Shown here: in pieces, positions 5,647-8,222 of the stretch
How the letters are laid out: each line of letters begins with the position of its first letter
Position numbering within the stretch: position 1 is the stretch's first letter
Assembly: GCA_964433065.1 (NCBI GenBank)
Contig: CAYSPZ010000070.1
Location: 1 to 8,222, forward strand
Length of the DNA: 8,222 nucleotides
Reading direction: 5' to 3'
From: RGIG3009 sp964433065
Lineage (GTDB): Bacteria; Bacillota; Clostridia; Oscillospirales; Acutalibacteraceae
Program-made: the position numbers and the translations under genes
Notes under the pieces: model-generated
Database searches by the model: none
What the model was told of the DNA's origin: nothing
What the model saw: only the letters and a program-made list of their open reading frames with translations

Positions 5647-6708
5647 TTATTTCTCTCCTATGATGTCTTCTATTTTATCCAGCAAGATCTGCATTTGATC
5701 TTGCGTACCCACCGTAATACGGTTGTAATCGGTGAGTAACGGGGTATCGAAATGGCGCACCAATACGCCGTTTTTCTTTAATTGTTCGTACAGACGTTTA
5801 CCGTCGATCGACGGGTGTTTGGCAAACACAAAGTTCGCCGCCGAGTCGGTCACCGTAAAGCCCATCTCCCGCAACGCGGCGATCGTCGTTTCGCGGTTAC
5901 GGATGATGGTTTCGCAGTTTTGTTTCGTGTAGTCTTCGTCTTCTAATACACCGAGTCCTGCGGCGGCGGTCATACGGTTGACGTTGTAGGGATTGACCGC
6001 GTATTTGATGGTGTTGAGATCAGCAATCAGAGCGGCATTCCCCACACCGAACCCCAGCCGTGCGCCCGCCATCGAACGCGATTTCGAGAAGGTCTGGGTG
6101 ACCAATAAGTTATCGTATTTATGAATGAGCGGAATGCAACTTTCGGCACCGAAATCCACGTATGCCTCGTCGATCACCACCACCGTGTCAGGGTTGCTTT
6201 TGACGATGCGTTCAATATCCGCAACCGACAGGGCAAGTCCCGTCGGGGCATTGGGGTTGGCGATAAAGATCGGTTTGTGGATACCGATGTAATCTTCCAC
6301 CCGAATACGAAACCGATCGTCGAGCGGGATCTCGGTATATGGGACGTGGTTGCAATCGGCAAACACTTTATAGAACCCGTAGGTGATGTTGGGAAACACC
6401 GCCGGATGGTCGGCATCGCAAAATGCCATAAACGCAAAGTTTAAGATCTCATCCGAACCATTGGTAAGCAACACCTCGTCCGCAGACACACCGCACAGAT
6501 CGGCGACCTTTTCGGTCAATTGGCGATAGGTGGGATCGGGGTACAGTTGCAGTTGTGCCGCCGCTTGTGCCGCGTAAGCCTGCGCCTTGGGCGATGGCGC
6601 GAACGGAGATTCATTGGTATTCAGTTTGACGTATTGTTGGTCGCGCGGTTGTTCGCCGGGAGTATAGGGTACCAACCGACTGTGCGCCGCGCTAAAAAAT
6701 CGACTCAT
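5647..6708 (-). CDS. hisC: Histidinol-phosphate aminotransferase
   Basis: PLP-dependent class I/II (fold type I) transaminase converting imidazole acetol phosphate and glutamate into histidinol phosphate and 2-oxoglutarate; cytosolic homodimer. Seen: 353 residues, normal length. Motifs: KLNTNESPF (28-36), YPDPTYRQL (56-64), NGSDEILN (83-90), NPNAPTG (151-157), VIDEAYVDF (178-186), TFSKSRSMAGARLGFG (206-221) with Lys209 as the PLP lysine, and RITVGT (330-335) with the Arg that binds the substrate carboxylate. The ATG at 6708 overlaps the hisD stop as ATGA and has GAGGA (6722-6718) 9 nt upstream, inside hisD. HisC homologues can also transaminate aromatic amino acid precursors in some bacteria, but the operon position makes histidine synthesis the main role. 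Confidence 0.96.
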   Translation of the reverse strand: MSRFFSAAHSRLVPYTPGEQPRDQQYVKLNTNESPFAPSPKAQAYAAQAAAQLQLYPDPTYRQLTEKVADLCGVSADEVLLTNGSDEILNFAFMAFCDADHPAVFPNITYGFYKVFADCNHVPYTEIPLDDRFRIRVEDYIGIHKPIFIANPNAPTGLALSVADIERIVKSNPDTVVVIDEAYVDFGAESCIPLIHKYDNLLVTQTFSKSRSMAGARLGFGVGNAALIADLNTIKYAVNPYNVNRMTAAAGLGVLEDEDYTKQNCETIIRNRETTIAALREMGFTVTDSAANFVFAKHPSIDGKRLYEQLKKNGVLVRHFDTPLLTDYNRITVGTQDQMQILLDKIEDIIGEK

Positions 6709-7988
6709 AACTGTTCATCCTCAACTCGTATCATCGCACTTTTTGCGTGTGCCGTCAAGCCTTCTTTTTCGGCAAAGTATGCCACGTCCTGTGCGACACG
6801 GAACAAGGCTTCACGGGTGTAGTAGGTATACTGGGTCTTTTTGACGAAATCGTCTACCGATAACGGGCTGGAAAATTTAGCGGTACCGCTGGTCGGCAGA
6901 GTATGGTTGGGACCCGCGAGATAGTCACCGAGTGCTTCGGGGCAATATTTACCCATAAAGATCGAACCGGCATGGCGGATCCCGTCGAGGTAATCGAACG
7001 GGTTGTCCACGCACAATTCCAAATGTTCGGGGGCGATCTCATTGGCAATATCCAGAACGGCTTTCAAGTCTTCGGCGACGATGATCTTACCGTTGTTATC
7101 GATGGAAGTTCGTGCGATCTCGGCACGGGACAGGGACGGGATCTGTTCTTCCAGTTGCGCTTGTACGGCGACGGCGAGATCCATACTGTCGGTCACGAGC
7201 ACCGCACTGGCAAGTTTATCGTGTTCCGCTTGGGAGAGCAGATCCGCCGCCACGTGTCGCGGGTTGGCGGTGTTGTCGGCGACCACTAAGATCTCACTGG
7301 GTCCTGCGATCATATCGATAGACACCGCGCCGAACACCTGTTTTTTCGCTTCGGCAACAAACGCATTGCCCGGTCCGACGATCTTATCCACTTTCGGGAC
7401 GGTTTCGGTACCGTATGCCAACGCGGCGATCGCTTGTGCGCCGCCGACTTTATAGATCTTATCCACCCCCGCGACCGATGCCGCCGCCAGAATGGCGGGA
7501 TGGATGTTGCCGTTTTGATCGGGCGGAGAAACCATCACCACTTCGGGGCAACCCGCGATCTTAGCGGGGATCGCGTCCATCAGCACGGTGGACGGATATG
7601 CCGCCGTACCGGCAGGAACATACAGACCCGCGCGGTCGACGGGGATCACTTTCTGACCCATTAAGATGCCGTTTTCATCGTTGATGATGAAACTGTTACG
7701 CACCTGTTTTTCGTGAAATTTACGGATGTTTGCCGCGGCGGTTTGCAATATCTTTAAGAATTTAGGTTCGACCGATGCGACCGCTTTTTCGATCTCATCG
7801 GGTGTTACCTGCAACGCTGACAGGCGCACTTTGTCAAACCGCTCGGTATAGTCGAGCAACGCGGCATCCCCGTCACGGCGGACGGTGGCGATAATGTCAC
7901 TGACAATGGATTCGACGTCCACCGTCGGGACAACACGGGCAAAGATCTCGTCGTTCGATACTTCGCCGTAGGAATAGATCTTGATCAT
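6705..7988 (-). CDS. hisD: Histidinol dehydrogenase
   Basis: Zn2+-dependent, NAD+-linked enzyme for the last two oxidations, histidinol to histidinal to histidine. Seen: 427 residues, normal length. Conserved pieces: DRAGLYVPAGTAAYPSTVLM (118-137), VGGAQAIAALAYGTE (181-195), KIVGPGN (202-208), DMIAGPSEILVVAD (225-238), LLSQAEHD (250-257), APEHLEL (319-325) and EALGDYLAGPNHTLPT (351-366). Expected zinc ligands are Gln253, His256, Asp355 and His414; Glu321 and His322 are the catalytic pair by comparison with E. coli HisD. The ATG at 7988 overlaps the hisG stop as ATGA, with GGAGG (8000-7996) 7 nt upstream. All key residues are present, so it should be active. Confidence 0.97.
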   Translation of the reverse strand: MIKIYSYGEVSNDEIFARVVPTVDVESIVSDIIATVRRDGDAALLDYTERFDKVRLSALQVTPDEIEKAVASVEPKFLKILQTAAANIRKFHEKQVRNSFIINDENGILMGQKVIPVDRAGLYVPAGTAAYPSTVLMDAIPAKIAGCPEVVMVSPPDQNGNIHPAILAAASVAGVDKIYKVGGAQAIAALAYGTETVPKVDKIVGPGNAFVAEAKKQVFGAVSIDMIAGPSEILVVADNTANPRHVAADLLSQAEHDKLASAVLVTDSMDLAVAVQAQLEEQIPSLSRAEIARTSIDNNGKIIVAEDLKAVLDIANEIAPEHLELCVDNPFDYLDGIRHAGSIFMGKYCPEALGDYLAGPNHTLPTSGTAKFSSPLSVDDFVKKTQYTYYTREALFRVAQDVAYFAEKEGLTAHAKSAMIRVEDEQL

Positions 7989-8222
7989 AGTGTTTCCTCC
8001 GTTTGTGACGCCAATGAACGAACCAGTTTGTCGATGGCGTCACCGTTGAACTTGTAACTGCTTTTGTTGGCGATCAGTCGTGCGCTGATCGGTACGACGG
8101 TATCGCGGACGACGAGGTCGTTCTCTTTGAGGGTGGTACCCGTTTCAACGATATCGACAATGACGTCGGATAATCCCAAAATGGGTGCGATCTCGATCGA
8201 GCCGTTCAGGTGAATGATATCG
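7985..8222 (-). CDS. hisG: ATP phosphoribosyltransferase, short form (C-terminal part)
   Basis: First and feedback-controlled step: ATP + PRPP to phosphoribosyl-ATP. Only the last 78 complete codons are in the window; the frame runs off the right edge. Seen: LNGSIEIAPILGLSDVIVDI followed by VETGTTLKENDL, the latter including the TGTTL PRPP-binding loop. An internal TTG at 8179 is not the start, because the conserved sequence continues upstream of it. After TGTTL the protein ends within about 50 residues, at LASQTEETL, without the roughly 80-residue ACT-like regulatory domain of long HisG. It therefore looks like the short form (HisGS), which in known systems needs the HisZ subunit for activity and histidine inhibition. 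hisZ would be expected just upstream, outside the window. Confidence 0.95.
   Translation of the reverse strand, partial: DIIHLNGSIEIAPILGLSDVIVDIVETGTTLKENDLVVRDTVVPISARLIANKSSYKFNGDAIDKLVRSLASQTEETL

Larger units (their letters stand above)
1561..8222 (-). other. Histidine biosynthesis operon, 3' part (hisGDCBHAF-IE plus a membrane protein)
   Basis: Nine genes run on one strand with gaps of at most 14 bp. Junctions: hisG/hisD, hisD/hisC and hisA/hisF overlap as ATGA; hisB/hisH share one base as TAATG; hisC/hisB and hisH/hisA are 2 bp apart; hisF/hisIE 14 bp; hisIE/membrane gene 11 bp. No internal terminator or obvious internal promoter is visible. The operon start, with any leader or T-box control, lies beyond the right edge. 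Histidinol-phosphate phosphatase is not encoded here and HisB lacks that domain, so a separate phosphatase is expected elsewhere. Confidence 0.9.

Overview
The window is almost entirely one minus-strand block: the 3' part of a histidine biosynthesis operon, followed downstream (toward the left) by a short accessory region and a sugar kinase gene with its own promoter. The gene order hisG-hisD-hisC-hisB-hisH-hisA-hisF-hisIE, a short-form HisG, a monofunctional HisB, a fused HisIE and purine-rich Shine-Dalgarno sites before most genes point to a Gram-positive Firmicute, most likely a gut-type Clostridium relative (Oscillospiraceae/Ruminococcaceae-like). That lineage is inferred from gene content and style, not from a search.

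Layout from right to left, in transcription order: 8222-7985 the C-terminal part of hisG (cut by the window edge); 7988-6705 hisD; 6708-5647 hisC; 5644-5057 hisB; 5057-4443 hisH; 4440-3727 hisA; 3730-2972 hisF; 2957-2304 hisIE; 2292-1561 a single-pass membrane protein of unknown function, apparently the last large gene of the same transcript; 1484-1377 a very small gene for a 35-residue Gln/Asn/Lys-rich peptide with a perfect AGGAGG ribosome binding site; 1368-1342 a strong GC hairpin that probably ends this unit. A consensus-like promoter (1317-1290) then starts a separate transcript carrying an N-acetylhexosamine 1-kinase-like gene (1200-103), closed by a terminator hairpin at 95-65. The first ~55 bases, on the plus strand, look like the tail of an IS30-type element; this is tentative.

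The his genes encode steps from PRPP + ATP (HisG) through HisIE (two steps), HisA, the HisH-HisF glutamine amidotransferase/cyclase, HisB dehydratase, HisC aminotransferase and HisD dehydrogenase. Several junctions overlap (ATGA at G/D, D/C and A/F; TAATG at B/H), so translation is probably coupled. The histidinol-phosphate phosphatase and the expected HisZ subunit for short HisG are not in the window. The histidine genes are ordinary; the parts worth a second look are the 1.0 kb region between hisIE and the kinase (unknown membrane protein, palindromic intergenic region, Gln/Asn/Lys-rich mini-protein) and the left edge. I see no tRNA, rRNA, CRISPR array or new defence or metabolic system.
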